Assembly: GCA_037349315.1 (NCBI GenBank)
Contig: JBAIAC010000010.1
Location: 36,186,001 to 36,250,000, forward strand
Direction of reading: 5' to 3'
Source: Chelydra serpentina
Taxonomy: Eukaryota; Chordata; Testudines; Chelydridae
DNA: 64,000 nucleotides
The position numbers were made by a program, and so were the translations under genes. Below the pieces are notes generated by a model. That model saw only the letters and a list, made by a program, of their open reading frames with translations, was not told the DNA's origin and did no database searches. This document shows, piece after piece, positions 14,113-26,639 of the stretch; position 1 is the stretch's first letter; each line of letters opens with the position of its first letter.

Positions 14113-15526
14113 CTAGGCCCAGGAGCGGGAAGATGAAAGCTGGCGTCGCTTAAACCCCTTGTCTTTCTCCTTCTTTCTGTAGGAGCTGGACCAGGGGACA
14201 CCCCATGACCTTGACAGAGTCAGAGGAGGCGGAGGCCGGATTGGCTTTCTAGCCTGTTGAGGGGTGTGCAGGCCCAAGGACCGGAGGGTGGCGTGGGAGT
14301 CGTTAAGACCATGGAGTCGTGCATCGGTCAGCTCTGAGAAGAGCCCTGCTCTCTCAAACGGGAGATCCTGAAGGACAGTCTGCATCTCCTGGGACAACCT
14401 GGAGGACTGTAATCAGGAGCTGCGTCTCATGACCACTGCCGAGGCAACCACTTTGGCCGCCAAGTCTGTAGCGTCCCAGGCCATCTGGAGGGCACCTCTC
14501 GCCACCGCTTTGCCCTCGTCCACTAAGATGGCAAACTCCTGGGCTTGGTCCTGTAGAAGGCCCTCGTTGAACTTGCTGATGGAGCTGAAGTTGAAGTTGT
14601 ACCTGCCTAGCAGGGCCTGATGGTTAGACACCCAAAATTGCTGCTGGCTGTTGAATAAATTTTTCTGCCAATTAAGTCCAGTGTCTTGGTGTCTTTATTT
14701 CTGGGTTTGCCACTGGCCTTGCCTTGTCTGTCTCTTTTGTTGATGGCAGACACTACCAGAGACCCTGCAGGAGGGTGGATGTACAGATATTCAAATCCCT
14801 TTGCTGGGACACAATAATTTCTTTTCTGCTTTCTTGGATGGAGGCAAGCGGAATGGAGGAGCGGGTCTGCTACACAGACTTGACAATTTTCAGGACCCCT
14901 GGGTGGATGGGCAACATGACCCGGGCCAGGGTGGAGGAGGGTACGACATTGAAGAGGTCGTCGGACTCCTCCGCTAGCTCCTCGACCTCCAAGTTCAGGT
15001 TAGCAGCCACCCTTTAGAGCAGTGTCTGGTGCCCCTTGAAATCATAGGAGGGGACTGCTCGCTTGTGAGGGGCCCGCCACCGTCTCATCTGGGGATGACG
15101 AAATGACTGTACCGCAGGGGGAGGGGCAGCTTCCCCTTGCCTGTCTGGGGATGGTTCTTTGGGTGTCAGGGCCCACTGCAACACTCCCGCATCAGACTTG
15201 GCACCGTGCTCTGATGCTGGTGCAAGCTGGGCTGAACGCAGTTTGTCCGATGCGGCCTGAGAGGAATGGTGGGAATACACCTCAGGGGCTCTAGTACTGC
15301 CATTGGGTGGGCCACTGCCCTTGATGCCATGCCAGGTTGTCGGCGATTCGGCTCTCCTACGTGAGGGGCCGAACTCTCCCTCTGACTCGGACCACTGGAG
15401 ATGCCTGAGTCTGACCCTTGTCAGCGAACAGTAAGGAAAGGGCGAGAAACGGTGCCTGCCCAAAGAGCAGTACCGGGAGTCAGAGACCGGTGCCATGACC
15501 AGGAACAATCCGGCACCAAGGGGCAT
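14113..15526 (-). pseudogene. DIRS gag-like region, broken
   Basis: Minus-strand frames read LGRYNFNFSSISKFNEGLL, then DEGKAVARGALQMAWDATD (14413-14631), followed by MQTVLQDLPFERAGLFSELT and DARLHGLNDSHATLRSLGLH (14113-14397). This pattern is familiar from reptile DIRS gag-like ORFs. Upstream to 15526 is an Arg/Ser/Pro-rich stretch with EGEFGPSRRRAESP, plausibly the basic N-terminal part. The frames overlap poorly, so the gene is decayed. Confidence 0.7.
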
Positions 15527-16589
15527 TGATGCCGTTGGCGGGGGTGGGGGAGACTGTCTAGGTGATGGGGATCTGTACTGTGGTGATCTCTGGCGGGAGG
15601 CCCAGCGGTACTGCAGGTACGGGGATTGGCATCATGACTTGGGTGTCCTGTGCCTCGTAGGTGGTGACCTTGGTGTTAGAGACCGGAGTCTTCTACCCAG
15701 ACACTGAGGCTGCGGCGCCAGGATCCTAGGCCATGGTGATGGGGCTCGACGCCTGTGGTCTGGGGATGCTCCGTTGCTTTAGCAGGATGTCCCATAACCG
15801 GCTTGCCCTTAGAGGTCTGGGCCTTAACTGGGTCCATCAACTGGCTTGGCATCTGTGGTGCTGGATGGCCTACTTGGTCCTTGGCTGCTGGGGCCACCTT
15901 AGCCACAGCAGGCCCTATGAGGGGCCAGGATCCCCTGCCGCTCCCGCGAGTTGGAGGCAGATCCCTGGCTGGGCTAGGGGGTCCGACCACAGTGGTACCC
16001 CTGTGTAGCTCCAGGGCAGGCACATAGTTTAACACGGGTACTTTGCCCGACTCCCCCTTGTCCTGCGGTGCCGACGGGCCCTTGGGCTTCAGCCAGTTCT
16101 TAGGCACCGGCAAGGGGAGTTCTGGTGCCAGCAGTGCGGTGCGCACCAACACCAAAGTGCTAGGTGTGAAGTCAGACCGGCTCCAAGGCAGGATGAAGTG
16201 CAGGCTCCAGGAGGATGGTCCTTAAGCGGATATCCCGCTCCTTTTGAGTTCAAGGGTGAAAGTTTTTGCAGATCCTGCACTTGTCTTTTCTGTGTGATTC
16301 CCTCAAACACTTCAAACAGCTATCATGGGGGTCAGTAATGGGCATCGGCCGGGTACACGATAAACATGGCTTGAAGCCTGGGGAACAGGGCATGCCCCGC
16401 TCTGCAGCGAAGTCCTAGCTGGGACTCTAACTACTAAAATGATTATCTAAAACTTGACTTAATGGTGAAACTAAATACCTACGAACTAACTATAACGGAG
16501 ACAGAACAATGGGCTGAAAGAACCGCTAATGCTCTTGCAATGCAAGACAAGGCGTTCTGACCAACGCAGGAGGATAAGGCGATAAGAAG

Positions 16590-16763
16590 GAACTGAGAGG
16601 GCGTAGGGTCGGCGGCGCCTGATACACCGACGCATGAGCGTGGTACTCAAGGGGCTGACATAGCCTATGGATACCACTAAGGCAAAAGTCTCCGACGACT
16701 GTGCATGTGGGTACGTACACACCTAGAATGGAATCGACATGAGCAAGCACTCCAAGAAGAACT
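16590..16763. repeat. Right DIRS inverted terminus
   Basis: The reverse complement reads cttggagtgcttgctcatg, then ccattctaggtgtg, gcacagtcgtcggagacttt and ccctctcagttccttctt. This aligns with 10805-10985 over roughly 175 bp with scattered mismatches, and marks the 5' end of the minus-strand element. Confidence 0.85.
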
Positions 16764-16874
16764 AATGACCTGAAAAGTTTCATTTTTTTAACAACTAAGC
16801 TATATTTAAGAACCGAGAATGCAAAATGATATAATCAGATGGGCAGCAAATTCTACTGCTGTTCTCCTCCCCGA

Positions 16875-17240
16875 TACAGTAGAACTTCAGAGTTACGAAT
16901 TGACTGGTCAACCACACACCTCATTTAGTACTGGAAGTACGCAAGTAGGCAGCAGAGAGGGAAAAAATGCAAATACTAAATAGTACAGTACTGTTTTGAA
17001 CATAAACTACTAAAAAAAAAAGGGAAAGTTTAAAAAAAAGACGTCAATATATGGAAACTGTTTCTGTGTTTGTTTCATTTAAATTAAGATGGTTAAAAGG
17101 ATGCATTTTTCTTCTGCACAGTAAAGCTGCATTAAGTCAATGTTCAGTTGTAAACTTTTGAAAGAACAATCATACATTTTGTTCAGAGTTATGAACAACC
17201 TCCATTCTCGAGGTGTTTGTAACTCTGAGGTTCTATTGTA
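16875..17240. mobile_element. Tigger/Tc1-mariner-like MITE with 24-bp TIRs
   Basis: The left end is TA + cagtagaacttcagagttac and the right end is gtaactctgaggttctattg + TA. The two are reverse complements with three differences over about 24 bp and are flanked by TA, the target of the Tc1/mariner superfamily. The 366-bp body has no coding capacity, so this is a nonautonomous relic. Confidence 0.85.
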
Positions 17241-18951
17241 CTCGAAAGCGACCACAGATCTGGGAGAGGAGGGGCCAATGAGAACAAGAGAGTATGGATT
17301 CTTTGAAGGGTCAGTTCAGAGAGGTGTCTAAGACAGTTAACCAGATATCTAATGGTCTCCTTTCACTTAACATCCAAGCCCAAGGACTTTCCTAGAAAAC
17401 CTTTAATTGCTGTGGGGGATCCCAGTGATAATGGAGAGAAGTAGCTGACAGGCAGCGAGGATGTCGCTCAAAGACCATAGGCTACACAAAGTATCTCCTG
17501 AAACCAGCAGTAGGGGGTTGGGAAAAAAAGTCAGGATAGCCAAGCAGCTTTTCCAGCTGTGGGAGTTAGCTTTTCCAGCTGTGTGACTGGAAGGGGAGAA
17601 GTAGCCTGTGACTCCAGTGCAAGACATCTCACTACAGAGCCCTGGAGCAACCAAGGAAGGGTACATGCTGGGCTGGGTTATCATTAGCTGGGACCTGACC
17701 GAGTGCTAACTGGGCTGGCAGAGAAAGACAGTTACAGAACATTTGAGATTGATGGGAGTGAGGAAAACACATGAAGGGAACAGACCAAAGGCAGCCATGC
17801 ACATCCGATGTCATAACTCAATAGGTGAGGCATATACTCTATCACATGGTCTGCCAAGCAAATACTATGCAACCACAGATGCAGCTAGGCAGTGGGAACA
17901 CCACATAGTGAGGCCCCACCAACAAGACACAGAGATCTAAAAGGCATAGGACGGACTAGTGGTCCAACTGCCCTCTGAGAGAGTGGGATTCAAAGGAGAA
18001 CCTATGTACTAGCCTGAGCACCTCCCAGGATAGCATGTACCTGCCCACTGGATTTCCCCCTTGCTGCTTAGTTAGGAATTAAGCTGTACGTGGCAATGTA
18101 CTTTTTCCTTCACCTCTACCTACTAAATTAACAAATTAGAATAGATGAGATATTCCATAATCAGACTAACGTATTACTGTTGCACATAGCTATCTAGCCC
18201 CCATAGTAAGCCATTTATTCTGGGCCAGCACTTCCTCCGTGGAACGCATACACGATATTTTTGTAATACCTTAAAATGGCTGACTTGCATATACAGAGTC
18301 ATTTCAAACTTCTTTTTTTTAAAGTCAGCTTTCTGAAACCTTATTAACTTTGGTCCCAAACCTGCAAAGTTAAGCATGTATGTCATATTCTGCAGGATGG
18401 GGCCTTTCAGAATAACAGATTATGGTTGAAATTTGTGTGTGTACGAAGAACAATTTTCACATTATGTTGAAATATTTAAATTATACAATAAAAATGGGTT
18501 TCATTACTTAAAAGGGATACCATATGGGACCGTATTTTCAGTGGGCCTCAACACTGACCTCCAAAACTGTGCATGCAGGATTTGGCATTTCCAAACCCTA
18601 CATCTGTAAATGCAAAGAACTCTGAGTGACCAAAGCATGAAAATCCAACTTCATAGAAAGGGTTTGAAAATTTGGCTTAGCCAAACTTTCAAAATCAGCC
18701 TCTAAGGGTATATCTTCACTACAGAGTTAAATCAGGTGATCACAGGGAGACCACTTGTTCGGTTTTATACAGGATGGTCCTCTTTACAGGACCTATACAG
18801 GAAGTGGTTTTCTGCAGTATTGGATAGGAGTTACCATTTTGAACAGCATGTTGCTCCACCCCTGCCAGCATGACCACACGTGCAGCTGGTGGGGGTGGGT
18901 GCTCTTGAAAACGGAGTGCACCATGCATACAAGATCACCCTGGTTGGGGCA

Positions 18952-19894
18952 TCTGATCCCACTGAGGGGTACCAAAAGAAACTGCACCATCTGCTCAAGA
19001 AACTCCCTGAAGAAGCACAGGAACAAATCTACACAGACACACCCCTAGAGCCCCAACCAGGGGTATTCAATCTGCTACCCAAAATCCATAAACCTGGGAA
19101 TCCTGGATGCCCCAACATCTCAGGCATTGGCACCCTGACAGCAGGATTGTCTGGCTATGTAGCCTCACTCCTCAGGCCCTATGCTACCAGCACTCCCAGC
19201 TATCTTCGAGACACCACTGACTTCCTGAGGAAACTACAATCCATCGGTGATCTTCCTGAAAACACCATCCTGGCCTTCTATGGATGTAGAAGCTCTCTAC
19301 ACCAACATTCCACACAAAGATGGACTACAAGCCGTCAGGAACAGTATCCCCCGATAATGTCACGGCAAACCTGGTGGCTGAAATTTGTGACTTTGTCCTC
19401 ACCCACAACTATTTCAGATTTGGGGATGATTTATACCTTCAATCAGCAGTACTACCATGGGTAACTGCATGGCCCCACAGTATGCCAACATTTTTATGGC
19501 TGACTTAGAACAACGCTTCCTCACCTCTCATCCCCTAGCGCCCCTACTCTACTTGCGCTTTGATGACATCTTCATCATCTGGACCCATGGGAAGGAGGCC
19601 CTTGAGGAATTCCACCAGGATTTCAACAATTTCCACCTCACCATCAACCTCAGCCTGCACCAGTCCACACAAGAGATCCACTTCCTGGACACTACAGTGC
19701 AAATAAGTGATGGTCACATAAACACCACCCTATACCGGAAACCTACTGACCGCTATACTTACCTACATGCCTCCAGCTTTCATCCAGACCACATCACACC
19801 ACTGTCTACAGCCAAGCTCCAAGGTACAACCGCATTTGCTCCAATCCCTCAGACAGAGACAAACACCTACAGGATATCTATCAAGCATTCTTAA
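18952..19894 (+). pseudogene. PLE reverse transcriptase fragment, broken
   Basis: It reads DPTEGYQKKLHHLLKKLPEE, VFNLLPKIHKPGNPG, ISGIGTLTAGLSGYVASLL and, after a frameshift, NIFMADLEQRFL and IIWTHGKEALEEFHQDFNNF. A one-base change at about 19276 (gccttctatggatgtag) shifts the frame just before the motif A region (DVEALYTNIPH in the other copy). At motif C the sequence reads LRFDDIFIIW where the other copy has LRYIDYIFIIW, so one residue of the YxDD box is lost. The copy is therefore inactive. Confidence 0.9.
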
Positions 19895-20099
19895 AACTAT
19901 AATACCCACCTGGGGAAGTGAAGAAACAGATTGACAGAGCCAGAGGGTACCCAGAAGTCACCTACTACAGGACAGGCCCAATAAAGAAAATAACAGAACG
20001 CCACTAGCCGTCATCTACAGCCCCCAACTAAAACCTCTCCAGCGCATCATCAAGGATATACAACCTATCGTCAAAGATGATCCCTCACTCTCACAGATC

Positions 20100-20630
20100 T
20101 TGGGAGACAGGCCAGTCCTCACTTACAGACAGCCCCCGAACCTGAAGCAAAGACTCACCGTCAACTACACACCACGCAACAGAAACACTAACCCAGGAAC
20201 CAATCCCTGCAACAAACTGCGTTGCCAACTCTGTCTGCATATCTATTCAAGGGACATCATCATAGGACCTAACCACATCAGCCACACCATCAGGGGCTCG
20301 TTCATCTGCACATCTACCAATGTGATATATGCCATCATGTGCCAGCAATGCCCTTCTGCCATGTACATTGGCCAAACTGGACAGTCTCTACACAAAAATG
20401 GACAAAAATCAGACATCAAGAATTGTAACATTCAAAAACCAGTAGGAGAACACTTCAATCTCCCTGGACACTCAACAACAGACTTAAAAGTGGCCATTCG
20501 TCAACAAAAAAAGTCAGAAACAGACTTCAATGAGAAACTGCAGAGCTGGAATTAATTTGCAAACTTCATACCATCAAATTAGGCCTGAATAAAGACTGGG
20601 AGTGTCTGGGTCAATACAAGTAATTTTCCC
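20100..20630 (+). pseudogene. PLE GIY-YIG endonuclease C-terminal domain, broken
   Basis: It contains PCNKLRCQLCLHIY (Cys cluster), NVIYAIMCQQCPSAMYIGQ then TGQSLHKNGQKSDI (the GIY and YIG strands), and VGEHFNLPGHSTTDLKVAI. The frame stops after KLQSWN at 20555, but one frameshift later LICKLHTIKLGLNKDWECL continues the domain to about 20625. Compared with the copy at 49832, the Arg of the R-x-N-G-H-K segment has been lost. Confidence 0.9.
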
Positions 20631-20792
20631 TCTGTTGATATTCACCCTTTCTTGTCATCTGTTGGGAATGGGCCACATCCACTCTGATTGAATTGGCCTC
20701 GTTAGCACTGACTCCCCACTTGGGAAGGCAACTCCCATCTTTTCATGTGCTGTATATTTATACCTGCCTACTGTATGTTCCACTCCATGGAT

Positions 20793-20828
20793 CTGATGAA
20801 GTGGGTTTTAGCCCACGAAAGCTTATGC
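20793..20828 (+). ncRNA. Hammerhead-ribozyme-like fold in the PLE 3' tail (copy 1)
   Basis: ctgatga, a stem gtggg-tttta-gcccac, then cgaaagcttatgc reproduce the CUGAUGA / stem II / GAAA / short stem III layout of the hammerhead ribozymes known from PLEs. Departures: one extra A before stem II, the base expected to be U before the cleavage position reads C, and no obvious stem I. It is probably a decayed or variant ribozyme. Confidence 0.5.
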
Positions 20829-21273
20829 CCAAATACATTTGTTAGTTTCTAAGGTGCCACAAGGATTCCTCGTTGTTTTTGCTGATACAGACTAACACGG
20901 CTACCCCTCTGAAACCTGGTTGGGGCAGAGTCACTCCGGCAGGAATTGCCAGAATGTCCAGTATTCCAGGAATGTGAGAGTGGCCACCCTAGGTGATGGG
21001 CACCTGGGACTGAGCACCTGCGTCAGCCTCACTTGGGTGTGAGCAGCTACACTGCAAAGACCAACCCATGTTCCTGTGTCCTTGCTGGTTCTGCACTTAG
21101 GCATGATGAGGACTTCTGGGGGCATATTCCACGGTGATTTGTCCTGCTGCAAGATGAGCCACTCTATGATTCTTTCACAGTGAATTATGAGAGAACTCGT
21201 CTGTCCTTCTGTGCACATGGCAGGAAATGTAGGAAGGTGCTGGAGAACTACCAGCATTTGAGTGATTTATACT

Positions 21274-21398
21274 TAGGGTGACCAGACAGCAAATGTGAAA
21301 AACCGGGACAGGGTTTTGGGGGGTAATAGGAGCCTATATAAGAAAAAGACCCCAAAATTGGGACTGTCCCTATAAAATCAGGACATCTGGTCACCCTA
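21274..21398. mobile_element. 125-bp hAT-type MITE with a perfect 8-bp TSD
   Basis: It starts tagggtgaccagacagc and ends atctggtcacccta, giving TIRs of about 13 bp. It is flanked on both sides by the direct repeat tttatact (21266-21273 and 21399-21406). The interior is itself partly palindromic and noncoding. Confidence 0.95.
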
Positions 21399-21814
21399 TT
21401 TATACTGAGTCCTCACTGAAAAGTGGATAGATTACCAACCTGAGTGAAAACAGCATCCATGACTTAGCCAATACTGCAGACAAGCCGGTTAGCCCGGGAT
21501 GAAAGCATTAGGTTGAAAGACAGCTTTGTGTGTGGTCGGGCGAGGGTGTTGGGGTAACAGACATAAGTAAGAGCCTGAGTTAACTCTGCAATGACAACAT
21601 ACTCTGTATTTCCACATGTAATTGTAAGTGTAAAAGCCTGCACTTTTGTTTGAGCAGAAGTAGGACTAATTTGTGTATAAATCTAGTTGCAGTTTTGTGT
21701 GCACAAAATTGCAATTGCAAATTTAAGAGTTTAGGTTGATGCCCCTTTGAAAACATGCATGTGCCTCTCAACCCAATTCTGTAAACAGTTACTACCATGC
21801 ATATCCGCATTTAA

Positions 21815-21960
21815 ACTAAATTTAGATTGTAACCTTTGAGGCAGAGACCATCATTTTCTTATGTGTTTTTATAGTACCTATCACAGTATGACCATGATCT
21901 ACGATTGGGCCCCAAGGTGCTACCACAAACAAAGTAAATAATAATAATACATATGGGAGG
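21815..21960 (+). repeat. LINE/SINE-type 3' tail ending in (AAT)n
   Basis: attgtaacctttgaggcag, tatagtacctatcacag and ccccaaggtgctaccaca, then aataataataa, match the widespread amniote LINE-derived tail (attgtaagctctttggggcag...). I cannot separate L2-type from CR1-type. Its end is copied into the palindrome next to it. Confidence 0.55.
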
Positions 21961-22191
21961 AAAGGAATGAGTGGTAGTAACTGGTTGTAGGATCATAAAA
22001 ATGTCTATATAGACATATATGTCTATATCTATCTATCTATCTATATGTATATATGTCTATATAGACATTTTTATGATCCTACAACCAGTTACTACCACTC
22101 ATTCCTTTCCTCCCACATGTATTATTATTATTTACTTTGTTTTGTGGTAGCACCTTGGGGCCCAATCGTAGATCATGGTCGTACTGTGATA
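21879..22191. repeat. Near-perfect 313-bp palindrome (inverted repeat)
   Basis: The left arm (about 21879-22020) and right arm (about 22047-22191) are reverse complements over about 142 bp, with only about three differences: one transition near 21889/22181, a one-base indel near 21930/22140, and one transition near 21953/22117. The spacer is about 26 bp of (tatc)n-like sequence. A (CA)n tract follows at 22201-22219. Confidence 0.95.
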
Positions 22192-22618
22192 TATATATAT
22201 ACACACACACACACACACTCAGGTACGCATGTAATATAGTACCTAAAAATTTAAAAAAAGATAAATGGACATTCTGTGGAAAAAAAACATTAATCTGGCT
22301 TCAAGGGAAGCTTAGCATCCGTAGCTCCCAATGATGTCAATCAGAGCTGTGAGTACTCAGCCTCTCTGAAAACGATGTAATCAGATATGAGGATGTATAC
22401 AGTTAACCTCATTCCAGGACAATTAAAATTCTTGTTACTAGTGAACTGGCTTAACAAGTATGGTAAAATAAATGTTTGTTACTGCTTCTTTCTGGTTTTC
22501 CAACTCTGCAAAAGGACTTTGAGAAGTAGGGTTTAAGTTGAGAAGTAAAACATTAAAATGTTTTAAACCACAGAACAAAAGAATTAAACAAAACAAGTGA
22601 AATGTAACACAGCAGTCA

Positions 22619-23900
<1,282 letters not shown>

Positions 23901-24025
23901 CTCCTGTTCCATTCGTTGTGATGGATGTGCTGCTGAGATTAGATTTATCCAGTTTGGAACTACTCGGATTATCACTGCTTCCAACAAGATTATGAGGACT
24001 GGTTAGATCCTGCATTTCCATAGAC
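23901..24025 (-). CDS. EYA4: EYA4 internal coding exon ([11 protein letters not shown]...)
   Basis: The minus strand, after acceptor ttttctaacag, gives G + 41 codons + [42 protein letters not shown]. The donor is gtaact. This is the conserved EYA1/EYA4 N-terminal block; the HNLVG and SKL(D/E)KSNLSSTS wording points to EYA4 rather than EYA1, which has SRLSG there. The first base completes an Arg codon with the AG left by the exon at 55515, giving ...QNSR|SMEMQ, the expected EYA4 order. The 3' end is phase 1 and joins in frame either to the cassette at 22734 or directly to 7568. The intron upstream is about 31.5 kb. Confidence 0.97.
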
Positions 24026-24744
24026 CTGTTAGAAAAGGAAGCAACACAGGGACATAATAAAATAAAATAAAACAACATTTAAATATTTGTATTGCAATGA
24101 TACCTAGAAGCTCCAATCAAGATTTGAGCTCTCGCTGTGTAAAGCACTGTACCCCAATACCCCAATATGATGCCTTCCCTAAAGAGTTGACAATCTAAAT
24201 ATCAGCATTTGCACCTTAAAAAGGACAACAATATTATTTTATGGGAAAACAAACCTGTAGATATTCTTTATTAGCAAAAATGCTGTTACCAAAGTTTGTA
24301 GTTTCCATGATGACATCAGAAATGATGTTTAAATTTATTCATTTATTATTTTTGTGAGCCACAACAATTACTTATTCAATGTTAAATACCCATAGAAAAC
24401 GTATTTTTTACTTTTAAATTATTACTTTTATGAAACATCAGCCACTCTTACTTGAAAGCTATACTCAAAGAAATCAAACACAGGTTGACAGCGAGAAGCA
24501 AATGTATTGCAGCACACAAAGTTCAGGAATTTTTAAAAACAATTTGATAACATAACTATAACTCCATTTTAGAAGGCAATTAGATATACTTAGATTAATA
24601 ACATAGGTATGTTTCTTTAAAGTCTTTGGCATCATTTTTACACCACACTTAAGAATAAGTTATTTTAATTAGATGTAGATGATAATATATTCTCTACTTT
24701 TCAAACAAGTATCACAATATAATTAACACACACTTATTAAGACT

Positions 24745-24925
24745 CATAATACACCTGTAAGTTAGGTAGATATATTATCATCCTTCTTTTGAAAAGGGGG
24801 AAACTGAAACATGGAGAAGTTAAAGGAATAGGCCATAGTCACATAGCAAGTCACGACAGAGCTAAGAAAATAATCTCCAAAGTCCCCAACTCCTCAGTCT
24901 GTATTCTAACCCCTAGTCATAACTG
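24745..24925 (+). repeat. MIR-type SINE fragment
   Basis: gaaactgaaacatggagaag, catagtcacatagcaagtc and gtctgtattctaacccct follow the MIR core and tail order, with strong divergence. Confidence 0.65.
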
Positions 24926-25596
24926 TGTGCCTAATAAATGAGAACAGAATGATGACAATAGAATGAATTTGTAATATACTATAGGAAGCTTATTTAATCC
25001 AATTATTATATGCATTTTTGTTTGGTTAGATTTCATGTATTTTTTTTCATTCCATGTTATTTCCATATAGCCTAGAAAGTCATGATTTCCAAAACATGGT
25101 ATCACTGATTTAGATTTTTCATTCAAATTTAGAGCCCCACCACGACTTTTAATGTCACAGCCACATCAAGGGGAGGGAGACGGTTCTCCACCAGTGATAG
25201 GTCTAAGGCCTGGTCTACACTAGGAGTTTATGTCGAATTTAGCAGCGTTAACGTGAATTAACCCTGCACCCATCCACACAACGAAGCTATTTATTTCAAC
25301 ATAAAGGGCTCTTTAAATCGATTTCTGTACTCCTCCCCGACGAGGGGAGTAGCGCTAAATTCTACATGGCCATGTCGAATTAGGGTTAGTGCGGACGGAA
25401 TTTGACGCAAATAGCTCCTGGAGCTATCCCACAGTGCACCACTCTGTGGACACTCTGGACAGCAGTCCGAGCTCGGATGCTCTGACCAGTCACACAGGAA
25501 AAGACCCGGGAAAATTTGAATTCCTTTTCCTGTCTGGCCAGTTTGAATACCATTTCCTGTTTGGACATCGTGGCGAGCTCAGCAGCACTGGCAACG

Positions 25597-26173
25597 ATGC
25601 AGAGCTCTCCAGCAGAGGTTACCATGCGATCCCAGAATAGAAAGAGGGATACAGCATGGACTGATCGGGAAGTCTTGGATCTGATCACTGTGTGGGGAGA
25701 TGAATCCGTCCTATCCGGGCTCCGATCCAAAAGACGGAATGCAAAAATTTATGAAAAAATATCCAAGGCCATGACGGAGAGAGGATACAGCCGGGATGCA
25801 ATGCAGTGCCGTGTGAAAATCAAGGAGCTGCGACAAGCGTACCAGAAGACCAAAGAGTCAAACGGACGCTCCGGATCCCAGCCCCAGACATGCCGTTTCT
25901 ATGAGGCACTGCATGCAATTCTAGGTGGGGCCGCCACCACTACCCCACCAGTGTCCGTGGACTCCGATGATGGGGTATTATCAACGGCCGCTTCCTCGGA
26001 GGTTTTCGCGGATGGGAAAGATGAGGAAGGAGATGAGGAGGACGAGGCAGTCGACAGCGCTTTCGACACTGATTTCCCCGACAGCCAGGATCTCTTAATC
26101 ACCCTGACGGAGATCCCCTACCAACCCTCCCAAGGCGGTAACCCGGACCGTGAATCAGGGGAAGGATCAGTAG
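25597..26173 (+). CDS. Harbinger Myb/SANT-like DNA-binding protein, exon 1
   Basis: From the ATG at 25597 it reads MQSSPAEVTMRSQNRKRDTA, then WTDREVLDLITVWGDESVL, MTERGYSRDAMQCRVKIKEL and SQPQTCRFYEALHAILGG, followed by an acidic Asp/Glu-rich tail. This is the trihelix/MADF-like Myb domain of Harbinger accessory proteins, which bind the element's ends and bring in the transposase. Spaced Trp and aromatic residues of the fold are present and the frame is open for 192 codons. It ends at a gtgagt donor in phase 1. A start at 25624 (MRSQNRKR) is also possible. The exon was computed only as an unspliced frame reaching 26199. Confidence 0.88.
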
Positions 26174-26639
26174 GTGAGTCTTTTAAACATTTATTTTGAA
26201 TACAATAGGCATGCTATGTTAGCAATCGGTTTTTAATGATTAGTTTGCCCTATGCACTTTAGTTTTTAGTCGTTAACAGTGCAGCTACTGGAAAAGTCTG
26301 TTAACATGTCTGGGGATAGAGCAGAAATCCTCCTGGGACATCTCCATGAAGCTCTCCTGGAGGTACAGTGAAAGCCTTTGCATAAGGTTTCTGGGGAGAG
26401 CGGCCCTATTGCGTCCTCCATGGCAGGAAACTTTTCCGCGCCAGGCTAGTAGCAGGTACTCCGGTATCATTGCCTGGCAAAGCATGGCGGCATAAAGTCC
26501 TGGTGTTTGTTGGCATTCACGCAGCATATGGTCTTTCTCTGTCTCCGTAATCCTCATCAGAATGATATCAGTCATGGTGACCTGGTTTGAATTAGGTGAA
26601 TTTTAGTATGGGGACTGGTTGCCTGTTCCTTTCAAGAAA

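Larger units (their letters stand above)
10776..16763 (-). mobile_element. DIRS-type tyrosine-recombinase retrotransposon, decayed, about 6 kb
   Basis: The element is GC-richer than its flanks. It is bounded by related inverted termini, and minus-strand remnants of gag, reverse transcriptase, RNase H and a tyrosine recombinase occur in the order expected of a DIRS element. The termini are split inverted repeats rather than LTRs, and no DDE integrase was seen, which fits DIRS biology (circular intermediate, recombinase integration). Frameshifts and stops interrupt every ORF, so this copy cannot be autonomous. DIRS elements usually leave no TSD, and none is apparent. Confidence 0.88.
18952..20914 (+). 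mobile_element. Penelope-like element, 5'-truncated, with a 13-bp TSD
   Basis: The direct repeat cctggttggggca flanks the element exactly, at 18939-18951 and 20915-20927. Inside are PLE reverse transcriptase and GIY-YIG endonuclease remnants on the plus strand, then a structured 3' tail ending ctaacacggctacccctctgaaa. The length of 1963 bp lacks the N-terminal part of the ORF. PLEs are target-primed retroelements that combine a telomerase-like RT with a GIY-YIG nuclease. Confidence 0.93.
18742..20990. mobile_element. Older hAT-like MITE, split by a PLE insertion
   Basis: Left end cagggagaccacttg (from 18743) and right end gagagtggccaccct are imperfect TIRs. They are flanked by aggtgatc (18734-18741) and aggtgatg (20991-20998), a 7/8 TSD. 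Removing 18952-20927 leaves a MITE of about 270 bp. Confidence 0.6.

Noticed and set aside
11645..15294. Plus-strand frames across the DIRS element
   Set aside because: They oppose the recognised gag/RT/recombinase frames and carry no motifs.
15676..16155. 159-aa minus-strand frame near the right end of the DIRS element
   Set aside because: Composition fits the N-terminal gag-like region, but I saw no motif that lets me name it, so I left it within the DIRS element.
17395..18050. Possible LTR or endogenous retrovirus fragment
   Set aside because: Moderately GC-rich with a short local repeat, but no terminal repeat pair, primer-binding site or retroviral coding motif is visible.
22028..22044. 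(tatc)n run considered as a CRISPR-like or satellite array
   Set aside because: It is a short microsatellite forming the palindrome spacer; there are no spaced repeats.
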